Shown here: piece by piece, positions 16,041 through 23,994 of the stretch
Layout: every line of letters starts with the position of its first letter
Position numbering within the stretch: the stretch's first letter is position 1
Assembly (NCBI GenBank): GCA_016931085.1
Contig: JAFGFO010000178.1
Span: forward strand, 1 to 31,444
Reading direction: 5' to 3'
From: Thermoflexales bacterium
Lineage (GTDB): Bacteria > Chloroflexota > Anaerolineae > Fen-1058
DNA length: 31,444 bases
Made by a program: the position numbers and the translations under genes
Notes under the pieces: model-generated
The model's database searches: none
Seen by the model: only the letters and a program-made list of their open reading frames with translations
What the model was told of the DNA's origin: nothing

Positions 16041-17349
16041 CGCTCCCCCCGTCTCGCCACGTCCACTTTCCTCCCAGGCTCACCAGGCCGTAACGCTCGC
16101 CTTGCCCCACCTGGCGCACCTTGAAGGTGTAGAGGCGATCGTGATAATCGTACATCACTGCATCGGACTGATCGTGAGCGGATACGGACAGGAGATACGT
16201 CCCCTCCATCAACGGAAGCTGATCGACCTGGTACACGATCTCGCCTGTACCCTCGACGAAGGGGATGTCCAGATTGGCAAAGCGCGTGTTGGGGCCGCAG
16301 ATGTGTACGCCGTCGTCACGATGCAAGGCCAGCCCAAAGACAGGCATTTCGATGCGCTGCTGCGAACGATAACGCAGCCGTACGGTCCATGGCCGGCCAG
16401 CGTGAAAGATGCCGCAAGCCTCACCCGCCTCGTCGAGGAAAGACACGTCCACGACCTTGACCTCGCCTGTGCCCCAGCGCTGCTTTATCTCGACTTGCTC
16501 TTTTTCCTCTGGCGCAGTCGTTCCTGCCCCTGGCGGGGCACTCTCTGCTTCTTGGGAAGGGGCCAGGGTGTCTTGGGCGTGTTCTGCCTTCCAGCGGGCC
16601 TCTTCTTCAGCCGCCGCGCGGCGCAAGTAAGCGCTGACGGTATCGTCGGCTTTCCCCTCGGCCTGGATGATCCCATCTTCCAGCCAGATGGCACGCGAAC
16701 ACAGGCGGCGCACCGCGTCCAGGTCGTGCGATACGAAGCAGATGGTAACCCCCTGGCGCTTCATCGCCATAATGCGCTCCATGCACTTGTGCTGGAAATT
16801 CTGATCCCCCACCGCCAGCACCTCGTCCACCAGCAGGATTTCCGGGCGGGTGTGCACGGCCACCGCGAAGGCGAGGCGGACGTACATCCCTGACGAATAG
16901 TTCCTGACCGGAACGTCGATAAAGCGGTCGATTTCCGCAAAGGCGATGATGTCGTCCAGGCTGCGCTTGATTTGAGCCCGGCTGAGCCCCATGAGAGAGC
17001 CGTTGAGGAACACGTTTTCTCGCCCGGTCAAGTCAGGGTGAAAACCCGCGCCCAGCTCGAGCATGGCCGAAACACGACCGCGAACCTGCACCTGGCCCGA
17101 GGTCGGCGACAAGATGCGTGCCATCAGCTTGAGCGCCGTGCTCTTGCCGGCGCCGTTTTCCCCGATCAAGCCGACCGTTTCGCCAGGCTGAATCTCAAAG
17201 CTTACGTGACGCAACGCCCAAAAGTCATGCTGGGAGTTATGAGGCTGGCGCCGGAATAGACCTACGAAGCGTTCCTGGAAAGAACGCGGCCGGTCAATGT
17301 CCAATTTAAAGTACTTGGAAACGCGCTCGAACGCAATCGCCGCACTCAT
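16033..17349 (-). CDS. Wzt-like ABC transporter ATPase for polysaccharide export
   Basis: A 438-residue protein. The ABC domain has Walker A GENGAGKST at 63-71, the signature YSSGM at 151-155, Walker B ILLVDE at 171-176 and the switch His at 208. The short SSGM signature and the motifs AMLELGAGFHPDLTGREN and DEVLAVGD are typical of the teichoic-acid/O-antigen exporter ATPases (TagH, Wzt, KpsT). After a charged linker (245-290), residues 293-435 form a beta-rich C-terminal domain like Wzt-C, which in O-antigen exporters recognises the modified end of the glycan. The methyltransferases in this operon fit a capped-glycan export mechanism. The membrane permease (Wzm) is not in the window. It starts five bases after the galE stop, with AAGG upstream. 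Confidence 0.93.
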   Translation of the reverse strand: MSAAIAFERVSKYFKLDIDRPRSFQERFVGLFRRQPHNSQHDFWALRHVSFEIQPGETVGLIGENGAGKSTALKLMARILSPTSGQVQVRGRVSAMLELGAGFHPDLTGRENVFLNGSLMGLSRAQIKRSLDDIIAFAEIDRFIDVPVRNYSSGMYVRLAFAVAVHTRPEILLVDEVLAVGDQNFQHKCMERIMAMKRQGVTICFVSHDLDAVRRLCSRAIWLEDGIIQAEGKADDTVSAYLRRAAAEEEARWKAEHAQDTLAPSQEAESAPPGAGTTAPEEKEQVEIKQRWGTGEVKVVDVSFLDEAGEACGIFHAGRPWTVRLRYRSQQRIEMPVFGLALHRDDGVHICGPNTRFANLDIPFVEGTGEIVYQVDQLPLMEGTYLLSVSAHDQSDAVMYDYHDRLYTFKVRQVGQGERYGLVSLGGKWTWRDGGSVE

Positions 17350-17353
17350 CTGC

Positions 17354-18340
17354 CTAGCCTTGCCCGTAACCGTGCGGGTTAGCCTGGTGCCACTCCCAGG
17401 CGCTGCCGACGATGTCGTCTATGCCTGGGTAACGCGGCTGCCAGCTCAGCTCGCGGCGCAGTGTGTCGGACGAGGCGACCAAGACGGCCGGGTCGCCGGC
17501 TCGCCGCGCCCCCACGACGCTCGGGATGGGATGGCCGCTCGCGCGGCGCGCCGACTCGATCACTTCCAGCACGCTAAAGCCCTGGCCGTTGCCCAGGTTG
17601 TATTTGCGGCTGCCCAGGCGATCCAACGCGCCCATGGCCAGGATGTGCGCCTGGGCCAGATCCACCACGTGGATATAGTCGCGGATGCAGGTGCCGTCGC
17701 GGGTGGGATAATCGTCGCCATAGACGGTGATGTGCTCACGCTGCCCCAACGCCACCTGCAGCGTGAGCGGGATGAGGTGCGTTTCGGGATCGTGGTCCTC
17801 GCCGCGCGCCAGCGTGCCGCCGGCGGCGTTAAAGTAGCGCAGGCTGGCGTAACGCAGGCCATAAATGCGCTCGAACCAATGCAGCAGGCGCTCGATGAAA
17901 AACTTGGACTCGCCGTAGGGCGAGCCTGGCACGATCCGCTCGTTTTCGTCGATCGGCACACGCTCCGGCGCGTCGAACAGATTGGCCGTCGAAGACAGGA
18001 TGAAACGCTGCAGCCCGTGCGCGGTGGCCTCTTCCAGCAGATTGGCCACGTTGATCATGTTGTCGCGCAGGTACTTGAGCGGCTGCTGCATGCTTTCGCC
18101 CACCAGCGTGTAAGAGGCGAAATGCATGATGCAGTCCAGCCCGCCGTGCTCGGCAAACAAGCGCGCCACCGCAGCGCGGTCCGCCAGGTCACCCTGGACA
18201 AAGGCAGCTCGCGGGTGCACCGCGGCGCGGTGGCCCTGGTAGAGATTGTCGAAAACGACCACCTCGTGGCCGGCTTGGATCAACTCTGCAGCCGTGATGC
18301 TGCCGATGTAGCCAGCTCCCCCAGTGACTAGGACTTTCAT
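17354..18340 (-). CDS. galE: UDP-glucose 4-epimerase
   Basis: A 328-residue extended SDR enzyme, the usual GalE length. It shows the NAD-binding GGAGYIG at 7-13, SSTAN at 116-120 supplying the catalytic Ser/Thr, Tyr142 and Lys146 in SPYGESK, and the family segment [27 protein letters not shown] is the standard GalE signature. It interconverts UDP-glucose and UDP-galactose in the cytosol, giving galactose donors to the glycosyltransferases downstream. The ATG has a strong GGAGGT six bases upstream. The gene is followed within five bases by the ABC ATPase. It is not interrupted, unlike the other epimerase in this locus. Confidence 0.95.
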   Translation of the reverse strand: MKVLVTGGAGYIGSITAAELIQAGHEVVVFDNLYQGHRAAVHPRAAFVQGDLADRAAVARLFAEHGGLDCIMHFASYTLVGESMQQPLKYLRDNMINVANLLEEATAHGLQRFILSSTANLFDAPERVPIDENERIVPGSPYGESKFFIERLLHWFERIYGLRYASLRYFNAAGGTLARGEDHDPETHLIPLTLQVALGQREHITVYGDDYPTRDGTCIRDYIHVVDLAQAHILAMGALDRLGSRKYNLGNGQGFSVLEVIESARRASGHPIPSVVGARRAGDPAVLVASSDTLRRELSWQPRYPGIDDIVGSAWEWHQANPHGYGQG

Positions 18341-18351
18341 AAATGACCTCC

Positions 18352-18443
18352 AAGATAGCTACAGAGGCATTCGTTCGGCTTCGCCAAACTGCGAGAGCAC
18401 AGAGCATTAAACTCCGTGTCCTGTGTGCCTCTGTGGCAAAAAA
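18352..18443. repeat. Intergenic repeat element, copy R1 (upstream of galE)
   Basis: A 92-base non-coding element that fills most of the galE-rmlC gap. Bases 18361-18395 match the reverse complement of 20520-20554 at 32 of 35 positions. The core includes a hairpin (GTTCGGC, loop TTC, GCCAAAC). The ends carry CTCTGT/ACAGAG arms. Copy R2 has a GTTTGGC/GCCAAAC hairpin at the same place. Confidence 0.7.
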
Positions 18444-18476
18444 GTCCATACTTTGCAGGACGTACGTTCATGGCAT

Positions 18477-19037
18477 CTACCTGAAAGCTGGATTTTCCAG
18501 GTATTTTTTCAGGCTCATGGCCTGCTGGTCGCGCCTGGACAGGATCGGGTCTGTGATCGGCCAGGCCACGCCGATATCCGGATCGTTCCACGCGACAGAG
18601 CCTTCGGCCGACGGTGTGTAAAAGCCGGTCTGCTTGTACTGGATTTCAGCGTAATCCGACAGCACCGCAAAGCCGTGGGCAAATCCCACCGGGACGTAGA
18701 ACTGCTTCTTGTTCTCGGCCGAAAGCTCGAGGCCGAACCATTGGCCGAGGGTGGGTGAACTTGCGCGCAGGTCGACCGCCACGTCGAACACGCGGCCCAC
18801 GATGCAGCGCACCAGCTTGCCCATCGGCGCCGTCATGTCCTGGTAGTGCAGCCCACGCAGGACATTGGCAGACGAGCCGGAATGTCCCTCTTGCACAAAT
18901 TCCAGATCCAGCCCGGCCGCGGCAAAGTCGCGCTTGTGCCAGCTCTCCATAAAAAAGCCCCGCTCGTCGTTGAAATAGTCGATCTCGACCACCACCAGGT
19001 CCGACAAGGGAGTCTCGATAAGGCGTGTCTTCATCAT
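18477..19037 (-). CDS. rfbC: dTDP-4-dehydrorhamnose 3,5-epimerase family protein (RmlC)
   Basis: A 186-residue cupin-fold epimerase of normal length. It has NVLRGLHYQ at 58-66 containing the catalytic His64, DVAVDLRASSPTLGQW at 85-100, VPVGFAHGFAVLSD at 115-128, and YTPSAEGSVAWNDPDIGVAWP near 140-160, all standard for RmlC. It converts dTDP-4-dehydro-6-deoxyglucose to the L-lyxo form, a step to dTDP-L-rhamnose. rmlA, rmlB and rmlD are not in the window, so related 3,5-epimerisations cannot be ruled out. Two adjacent ATGs are possible starts (19037, 19034); CGGAG lies three or six bases upstream. It is the most upstream gene of the minus-strand glycan block, and repeat elements flank it on both sides. 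Confidence 0.93.
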   Translation of the reverse strand: MMKTRLIETPLSDLVVVEIDYFNDERGFFMESWHKRDFAAAGLDLEFVQEGHSGSSANVLRGLHYQDMTAPMGKLVRCIVGRVFDVAVDLRASSPTLGQWFGLELSAENKKQFYVPVGFAHGFAVLSDYAEIQYKQTGFYTPSAEGSVAWNDPDIGVAWPITDPILSRRDQQAMSLKKYLENPAFR

Positions 19038-19044
19038 CTACTCC

Positions 19045-19130
19045 GAAGATAAACTACTAAGGGCACCAAGGACACGAAGAAAAAAGCCTTTGTGCTCTTT
19101 GTGTCCTTTGTGGTAAAAAAATCTTTATCC
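19045..19130. repeat. Intergenic repeat element, copy R3 (upstream of rfbC)
   Basis: The arms CACCAAGGACACGAAG and CTTTGTGTCCTTTGTGG are imperfect inverted repeats around an A-rich, CTTTGTGCT-containing centre. The outer ends (AAGAT and ATCTT) are also inverted. It is related in pattern to R1 and R2 but more diverged. Confidence 0.55.
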
Positions 19131-19136
19131 TCACTC

Positions 19137-19745
19137 TCAAAACAGGCTCAACTGCTGGGCCTGCTCGACGGCCGGCGCCTGTGTGTCAGGCAGCGCTGCC
19201 ATCTCGGCCAGCCAGGCCGGGATTTTTCGAAAATCGTCCTCGATGACGCGGCGCAAGCTGGGCTGGTGCAGCGCGGCGGCGGGGTGGAACATGGGCACGT
19301 AGAGTATGCCGCCCACCTTGCGCGGCTGGCCGTGAATCTGGCTGATCTTGGCGTTGGGCCACACGCGCGCCATCGAGTGACGCCCCAGGGTGATGATCAT
19401 CTTGGGCGCCAGCAGCTCGATTTGCCGATCCAGGTAGGGCCGGCAAGCCTCGATCTCTTCGGGCGAAGGGTCGCGATTGCCGGGCGGCCGGCACTTGACG
19501 ACGTTGCCGATAAAGACCTCCTGGCGTTTCATACCGATCAGCCCCAACAGCTCTTCCAGGAACTGGCCGGCCGCGCCCACGAAGGGCCGCCCCTGCTGGT
19601 TTTCGTGAAAGCCAGGCCCTTCGCCGATGAACATGATCTGGGGGTGCTCCGGCCCTTCGCCGGGCACCGACTTGACGCGCGACTGGTGCAAGATGCACTT
19701 GGTGCAGGCCGCGATTTGCCGGCTCAATTCGCTCAGTTCAGACAT
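19137..19745 (-). CDS. Uracil-DNA glycosylase, family 4 (Fe-S type)
   Basis: A 202-residue protein from the ATG at 19745, chosen because AAAGGAG lies five bases upstream; a TTG five codons earlier overlaps that site. It carries the four cysteines of the family's 4Fe-4S cluster (Cys14 and Cys17 in CTKC, Cys85, Cys101), the active-site loop GEGPGFHENQQGRPFVG at 41-57, and the second motif HPAA at 154-157. It removes uracil from DNA to start base-excision repair, and is common in thermophiles and Chloroflexota. It is unrelated in function to the glycan genes. The C-terminal tail AQQLSLF resembles a sliding-clamp binding peptide (QxxLxLF); that role is inference. Confidence 0.95.
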   Translation of the reverse strand: MSELSELSRQIAACTKCILHQSRVKSVPGEGPEHPQIMFIGEGPGFHENQQGRPFVGAAGQFLEELLGLIGMKRQEVFIGNVVKCRPPGNRDPSPEEIEACRPYLDRQIELLAPKMIITLGRHSMARVWPNAKISQIHGQPRKVGGILYVPMFHPAAALHQPSLRRVIEDDFRKIPAWLAEMAALPDTQAPAVEQAQQLSLF

Positions 19746-19759
19746 AAAAACTCCTTTCA

Positions 19760-19817
19760 ATCACGAACGACACGAACGCTTCGCACACGAAAGGCACGAA
19801 AAGATTTTCGTCGTTGG
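19760..19817. repeat. Intergenic repeat element, copy R4
   Basis: A short element built from CACGAA units (ATCACGAACGACACGAACG, then CACGAAAGGCACGAAAAG) ending ATTTTCGTCGTTGG. The end closely matches the right flank of R2 (ATTTTGTCGTTGG). It lies between the uracil-DNA glycosylase start and the zinc-ribbon gene end. Confidence 0.5.
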
Positions 19818-19837
19818 TGAAGGGAATAGCTCATGTG

Positions 19838-20452
19838 TCAAGTTCGTTTGGCGCCGCATTCGGGGCAGAACTTGGCCGCCGCCGGCATCTCGCTGCCGCA
19901 CTCGGCGCAGTGCTTCTTGGACGACAGCGCCGCGCCGCATTCGGGGCAGAACTTGCCGCTCGCGCTCACCGCCGCGCCGCACGACGGGCATGTAGCCTTG
20001 GCGGTGCGCTTCTTGCCGCTTTGGGCTTGTGTGCGCACTTTCTCCACGTCCCTCTCTGCCTCGGCGACGGTTTGCTCCACGTCCAGGTCCGGCGCGCATC
20101 CCTTGCACAACCCACGCGAGGCGTTCCAGCATTGCTCGCGGCATACCCACTGCACACAGCGGGGGCACTGCACGAATTGGGGCTTGACCTGATCGAGTGC
20201 TTTCCGGAGGGCCTCGTCGCGCCCGCGCTCCCACGTCGCCGACTGAACGCGCTCCCCCAGGCTGGCCGCGTTGCTAAAGATGCCGCCCAACAGCCCACCC
20301 ACTGTGTCCAGCGCCTCGCTGACCACGCCCGTGGCCGAGGCCTGGAAGGGCGTCTTGTAAGCAGCGCCGCAGCGGTTGCAGTAGAACTCGAACTGGTAGC
20401 CCCGCTCGGTGCTCAAATCGTTATAGTTGTTTGCGAACTTGACCAGAGTCAT
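19838..20452 (-). CDS. Multi-zinc-ribbon protein
   Basis: A 204-residue protein. The first zinc-binding pair is Cys25-x2-Cys28 (FYCNRCGAAYKTP). A Cys-rich middle follows (QCPRCVQWVCREQCW, then LCKGCAPD near residues 94-122). After a charged helix (about 124-150) come three CxxC ribbons: CPSCGAAVS, FCPECGAAL, HCAECGSEM, with a final FCPECGAKRT. A Gly-rich segment at 45-60 (VGGLLGGIFSN) is less structured. Zinc ribbons of this type bind proteins or nucleic acids; the role of this protein is unknown. The ATG at 20452 has GAGG five bases upstream. It is divergent from the alpha/beta hydrolase, with a 243-base gap between them containing repeat R2 and the hydrolase promoter. Confidence 0.85.
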   Translation of the reverse strand: MTLVKFANNYNDLSTERGYQFEFYCNRCGAAYKTPFQASATGVVSEALDTVGGLLGGIFSNAASLGERVQSATWERGRDEALRKALDQVKPQFVQCPRCVQWVCREQCWNASRGLCKGCAPDLDVEQTVAEAERDVEKVRTQAQSGKKRTAKATCPSCGAAVSASGKFCPECGAALSSKKHCAECGSEMPAAAKFCPECGAKRT

Positions 20453-20468
20453 CTATACCTCTATTCTA

Positions 20469-20562
20469 AAGATAGCCACACAGACACAGAGGACACAGAG
20501 AAGCTCAAGTCTCTGAGTTCTCGCAGTTTGGCAAAGCCAAACGGATGCCTCTGTGGCAAAAA
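20469..20562. repeat. Intergenic repeat element, copy R2
   Basis: A 94-base element in the gap between the divergent zinc-ribbon and hydrolase genes. It contains a perfect hairpin GTTTGGC-AAA-GCCAAAC at about 20526-20542 and the ends GATAGCCACAC and GCCTCTGTGGC. The core is in the opposite orientation to R1. Confidence 0.7.
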
Positions 20563-20645
20563 TTTTGTCGTTGGCGTCGAACGTGTGCTCAGATGTCTGA
20601 TTATAGCTAAAAGCGCCCGTTTTGTCCAGGCGGGGGTCACGCTGT

Positions 20646-20673
20646 TTGACAATGGCACGGAGTAGGCTATCAT
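20646..20673 (+). promoter_or_regulatory. Housekeeping-type promoter for the 20696-25942 operon
   Basis: TTGACA at 20646-20651, a 16-base spacer, then TATCAT at 20668-20673. It lies 22 bases upstream of the hydrolase ATG, whose ribosome binding site AAGGAG is at 20684-20689. The -10 sequence is the same as in the hrcA promoter in this window. Confidence 0.65.
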
Positions 20674-20695
20674 GGCCAGCTAGAAGGAGTCGCGC

Positions 20696-21544
20696 ATGCC
20701 TGCATCTGCCCTGGCCGATCAATACATTCAGATTGGTCAAATCCGCACCCGCTTTTGGGCTATGGGAGATACAGGGCCGGCTGTCGTCTTGGTCCACGGC
20801 CTGGGACGCTATGTGGAAGACTGGCAGCCTACCATTCACGTCCTGGCTCGACGCCATCGCGTGTATGCCCTGGACCTGGCCGGTTCTGGACGCTCTGACA
20901 AACCACCGCCACCTTATTCTTTCCCCGGCCTGGTTCAATTCGTCGCCGATTTTATCCAGGCTCACCACATCGAACGGGCCAGCCTGGTCGGGCATTCGTT
21001 GGGGGGCAGCCTGGCTCTCCATTACGCTATCCAATTCCCCAACCGGGTGGAAAAGCTGGTGTTGGTGAACAGTGCCGGGCTGGGCAAACAAGTCCGCCCC
21101 AGTCTGAAATTATCCACGTTGCCCTTCATCGGCGAGCGCTTGACCCGCCCCAGCCGAAAGGGCATCTCGGAGTCTCTCAAGCGCTCGGTGCACGATCCGG
21201 CCCTGGTGACCGACGAGTGGATCGAGCTGTGTTATCGCCAGGCCACTCTGCCCGGTGCGCACAGGGCCATGTTGGCCACGGCACGTGCCCTGGTAGACCT
21301 CAGCGGCGTGCGCGACGACGTTGTCCGCCCCGTCCTGGATAACCTGGCCCACATCACGGCACCCACCCTGATCGTGTGGGGTCGGCAGGACCCTAGCTTG
21401 CCTGTAGCCCATGCTGACGTGGCTGCGAAAAGAATGCCGAATGCCCACCTGCACGTGTTCGATGCCTGCCGGCACTTTACGCAACTGGAACACCCTCAAG
21501 CCTTCAACGCTTTGCTCGGAGAATTTCTGGCAGGTGCAAGCTGA
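20696..21544 (+). CDS. Alpha/beta-fold hydrolase
   Basis: A 282-residue protein with the full alpha/beta hydrolase pattern. VVLVHGLGRYVEDW (30-43) supplies the oxyanion hole, GHSLGGS places the nucleophile at Ser101, WGRQDPSLP gives the acid Asp232, and DACRHFTQLEHP the His260. The family includes esterases, lipases and C-C bond hydrolases; the substrate cannot be told. There is no signal peptide, so it is cytosolic. It is the first gene of a plus-strand run of six with overlapping ends (next start by TGATG), which links it to amino-sugar/glycan synthesis by context only. The start is supported by AAGGAG six bases upstream. Confidence 0.92.
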   Translation: MPASALADQYIQIGQIRTRFWAMGDTGPAVVLVHGLGRYVEDWQPTIHVLARRHRVYALDLAGSGRSDKPPPPYSFPGLVQFVADFIQAHHIERASLVGHSLGGSLALHYAIQFPNRVEKLVLVNSAGLGKQVRPSLKLSTLPFIGERLTRPSRKGISESLKRSVHDPALVTDEWIELCYRQATLPGAHRAMLATARALVDLSGVRDDVVRPVLDNLAHITAPTLIVWGRQDPSLPVAHADVAAKRMPNAHLHVFDACRHFTQLEHPQAFNALLGEFLAGAS

Positions 21545-22566
21545 TGGAAGCTTTGAAAGCGCCCCTCATGGGCGGCATGTTTGGCCTGCCGGCAACTGGC
21601 TGTGCCCCCCCCTTTTTGACACAGCCCAGCCTTTTGTTGGTGAACGCCCGGTCTGGGATTTCCCTGCTGGTGGAGCTGCTGTCGCCGGCCCAGGTCTGGC
21701 TGCCTAGCTATCTGTGCGCCGACGTGCTGCGCGCGGTCCGTGCCGCCAGGACGAGGTTTTACCCGGTGGATGGCGAGTTGGGCGTGCTGGACTTGGACTG
21801 GCTGGCAGACGTTCAAGCCGGCGATATCGTGATCCTGGTCGATTATTTCGGACACCCGTGCGATGCCGCTTGCGCGGTGGGGGCCAAAGAGCGCGGCGCC
21901 TGGGTCTTGGAAGACGCCTGCCAGGCCTTGTTGTCGACCCAGGTGGGACAATCGGCCGATATGGTCTTGTTCAGCCCACGCAAGTTCCTGGGAGTACCCG
22001 ACGGCGGCATTCTCACCGTCAAGCCTGGCGTTCGTCTCCCCTTTCCCCATCTCGACCGCCCTCCCGCGCGTTGGTGGCTCAAAGCCTGGACGGCGGTTGT
22101 GCGACGCAGCGAGTTTGACCTGGGCAGCCAGGATCGTTGTTGGTTCGAGCTGTTTCAGCAAGTTGAACGAGAACAGCCGCTTGGACACTATGCCATGAGT
22201 GAAGTGGCCAGCAGCCTGCTGCTGCACGGCTTTGACTACGCGGCTATAGCCCGGCGGCGGGTTGACAATTTCCAGCTCCTGGCTGGCCGCTTGGGTCCTA
22301 TCGCGCTTTTTCCCAGCCTCTCACCCGGCACAGTCCCGCTGGGATTCCCCATCCGTGTAGACAATCGTGACCAGTTCAGGCAGCACTTGTTCGAGCACGC
22401 CATCTACCCAGCGCATCACTGGCCGATCCAGGACGTCGTCCCTCCCCAGTTTGAGGCCAGTCATCGCCTATCCGCCGAGCTCATGACGCTGCCATGCGAT
22501 CAGCGCTATGGCAGCGCGGATATGCATAGGATGGCCCAACTCGTCTTGCAAGCATTGAACGCATGA
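21544..22566 (+). CDS. DegT/DnrJ/EryC1-type aminotransferase family protein
   Basis: A 340-residue PLP-dependent fold-type I protein. Residues 51-60 (VWLPSYLCAD) and VLEDACQALLS (121-131) match the sugar aminotransferase pattern, with Asp124 expected to contact the PLP ring nitrogen. SPRKFLGVPDGGIL at 144-157 supplies the Schiff-base Lys147. Members convert keto-sugar nucleotides to amino sugars. It is somewhat shorter and more diverged than typical ArnB/WecE enzymes, so the keto substrate may not be a nucleotide sugar. The start overlaps the hydrolase stop (TGATG) and the end overlaps the next ATG (ATGA). The two acyltransferase-like genes that follow suggest the new amino group is acylated. 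Confidence 0.82.
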   Translation: MEALKAPLMGGMFGLPATGCAPPFLTQPSLLLVNARSGISLLVELLSPAQVWLPSYLCADVLRAVRAARTRFYPVDGELGVLDLDWLADVQAGDIVILVDYFGHPCDAACAVGAKERGAWVLEDACQALLSTQVGQSADMVLFSPRKFLGVPDGGILTVKPGVRLPFPHLDRPPARWWLKAWTAVVRRSEFDLGSQDRCWFELFQQVEREQPLGHYAMSEVASSLLLHGFDYAAIARRRVDNFQLLAGRLGPIALFPSLSPGTVPLGFPIRVDNRDQFRQHLFEHAIYPAHHWPIQDVVPPQFEASHRLSAELMTLPCDQRYGSADMHRMAQLVLQALNA

Positions 22567-23471
22567 ATGGCTATCTGCACCCTCGGTATGCCTGGTCTCT
22601 GGCTGAATTTGGCCGGCCGCGACAATTGCCCCACTGCGGGGGCTGGATACTGGAACGCCGCATTCCGGGCCTGGCCGATCGAGATGCTATGGGATGCTAT
22701 CCCCTGTTTGCCTGCCAGGATTGGTCCGGGCTTGAGCGAGACCTGGCTGAGATAAAAGACGAGGGTCGTATCGTAAGCCTGACGCTGGTGACCGATCCTT
22801 TTGGCGAGTACAAGCTGGCTTTTTTGCTCAGGTGCTTTGGAGCGATGATGCCTTTTAAGGATCACTTTGTGGTTGACCTGCAGCGTTCTATAAACGATAG
22901 TGTGTCCAGGCATCACCGCTATTATGCCCGCAGAGCGCTCAAAAAAGTTGCGGTAGAAATGTGCTATAATTCCCTACAATTTCTTGACGAATGGCCGAGC
23001 CTGTATGCCACCTTGATCGAGAGACATCGGCTGGTGGGCATCAAGGCCTTTTCCAGGCTGGCTTTTGCCAGGCAGTTGAGCGTGCCGGGACTGGTTATCT
23101 TTCGGGCCCGGTCCCAAGGCGTCACTGTCGGGGCACACTGGTGGTACGTGCAGCGCAATGTGGCCTACAGCCACCTGGCCGCTTTCAGCCCTTTGGGTTA
23201 CGAGTTGATGGCCTCCTACGCGCTGTATTGGTCGGCTATCACGTATTTTGCGGATCAGGTAGGCTGGCTCGACCTGGGAGGGGGAGCCGGTCTCAGGCGA
23301 AAAAACGGGGATGGCTTGAGCCAATTCAAGCGGGGTTGGGCTAGCGGGACGCGCACGTCTTACCTTTGCGGCCTGGTCGTCAACCCCGAGCGATATGAGG
23401 ACATCACACGTCGGGCAGGTCTTTTGACCACAGACTATTTTCCAGCTTATCGACAGGGGGAATGGGGTTGA
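22563..23471 (+). CDS. FemAB/BioF2-like GNAT acyltransferase
   Basis: A 302-residue protein with the outline of the FemAB-like (Acetyltransf_6) group. The central part HHRYYARRALKKVAVEM (115-131) is typical of the segment joining the two GNAT lobes, and the C-terminal part YFADQVGWLDLGGGAG... DGLSQFKRGWAS matches the FemAB 'ldlGg...gl..fK..f' signature. These enzymes transfer amino acids or acyl groups to amines, often on cell-wall or exopolysaccharide precursors. Donor (aminoacyl-tRNA or acyl-CoA) is unknown. It overlaps the aminotransferase by ATGA and ends one base before the next ATG, so it belongs to the same transcript. Confidence 0.78.
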   Translation: MNGYLHPRYAWSLAEFGRPRQLPHCGGWILERRIPGLADRDAMGCYPLFACQDWSGLERDLAEIKDEGRIVSLTLVTDPFGEYKLAFLLRCFGAMMPFKDHFVVDLQRSINDSVSRHHRYYARRALKKVAVEMCYNSLQFLDEWPSLYATLIERHRLVGIKAFSRLAFARQLSVPGLVIFRARSQGVTVGAHWWYVQRNVAYSHLAAFSPLGYELMASYALYWSAITYFADQVGWLDLGGGAGLRRKNGDGLSQFKRGWASGTRTSYLCGLVVNPERYEDITRRAGLLTTDYFPAYRQGEWG

Positions 23472-23472
23472 G

Positions 23473-23994
23473 ATGATCTATTTGCGAGCGCTTGAGCTGG
23501 ATGATTTGGACAGGACGCATCGCTGGCACAACGACCCGGCTTTGTACGGGACAATCGTGGGAGCTTTTCGATACGTCAGCCGGACGGCCGAAAGAGAATG
23601 GCTGGATCACAAGCAAGCCTTTTCCAATCAAGAGATCAACCTGGCCATTTGCCTGGCGGCCGATTCAAGGCACATCGGCAACGTCTATTTGCGCAGCATC
23701 GACTGGATCGCACGCCATGCCGAGGTGGCCGGCCTGTTTATCGGCGAGCCGGATTGTCGTTCGAAAGGCTATGCAACGGCGGCACTCCGCCATCTGATTC
23801 AGCACGCCTTTCAAGACCTGGGATTGGTGCGACTGTATGCTTTTGTCCTGGAAGAAAACCAGGCCATACGCCGGGTACTTGAAAAATGCGATTTCGTGGT
23901 CGAGGGGCGGCTGCGCCAACATGCTTTTAAGAATGGCGTGTTTAAAGATGTCCTGTTGGCAGGGTTATGTGCAAGGGCAGATGAACCGCGATGA
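23473..23994 (+). CDS. GNAT family N-acetyltransferase (RimJ/RimL-like)
   Basis: A 173-residue acetyltransferase of normal GNAT length. The acetyl-CoA binding motif A is VAGLFIGEPDCRSKGYATAAL at about 85-105, a variant of R/QxxGxG/A. The later segment LGLVRLYAFVLEENQAIRRVLEKCDF is the usual motif B region (N at the Asn-x-x-Ala position). It would acetylate an amine, here most simply the amino sugar made by the upstream aminotransferase; that substrate is inference. It starts one base after the previous stop and overlaps the next start by ATGA. Confidence 0.88.
   Translation: MIYLRALELDDLDRTHRWHNDPALYGTIVGAFRYVSRTAEREWLDHKQAFSNQEINLAICLAADSRHIGNVYLRSIDWIARHAEVAGLFIGEPDCRSKGYATAALRHLIQHAFQDLGLVRLYAFVLEENQAIRRVLEKCDFVVEGRLRQHAFKNGVFKDVLLAGLCARADEPR

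Noticed and set aside
17297..18331. A 344-codon plus-strand frame opposite galE
   Set aside because: galE on the minus strand has complete family motifs; the opposite frame has none.
20453..21091. A 212-codon minus-strand frame over the R2 repeat and hydrolase promoter
   Set aside because: It runs through a repeat and is antisense to the alpha/beta hydrolase with its catalytic motifs.
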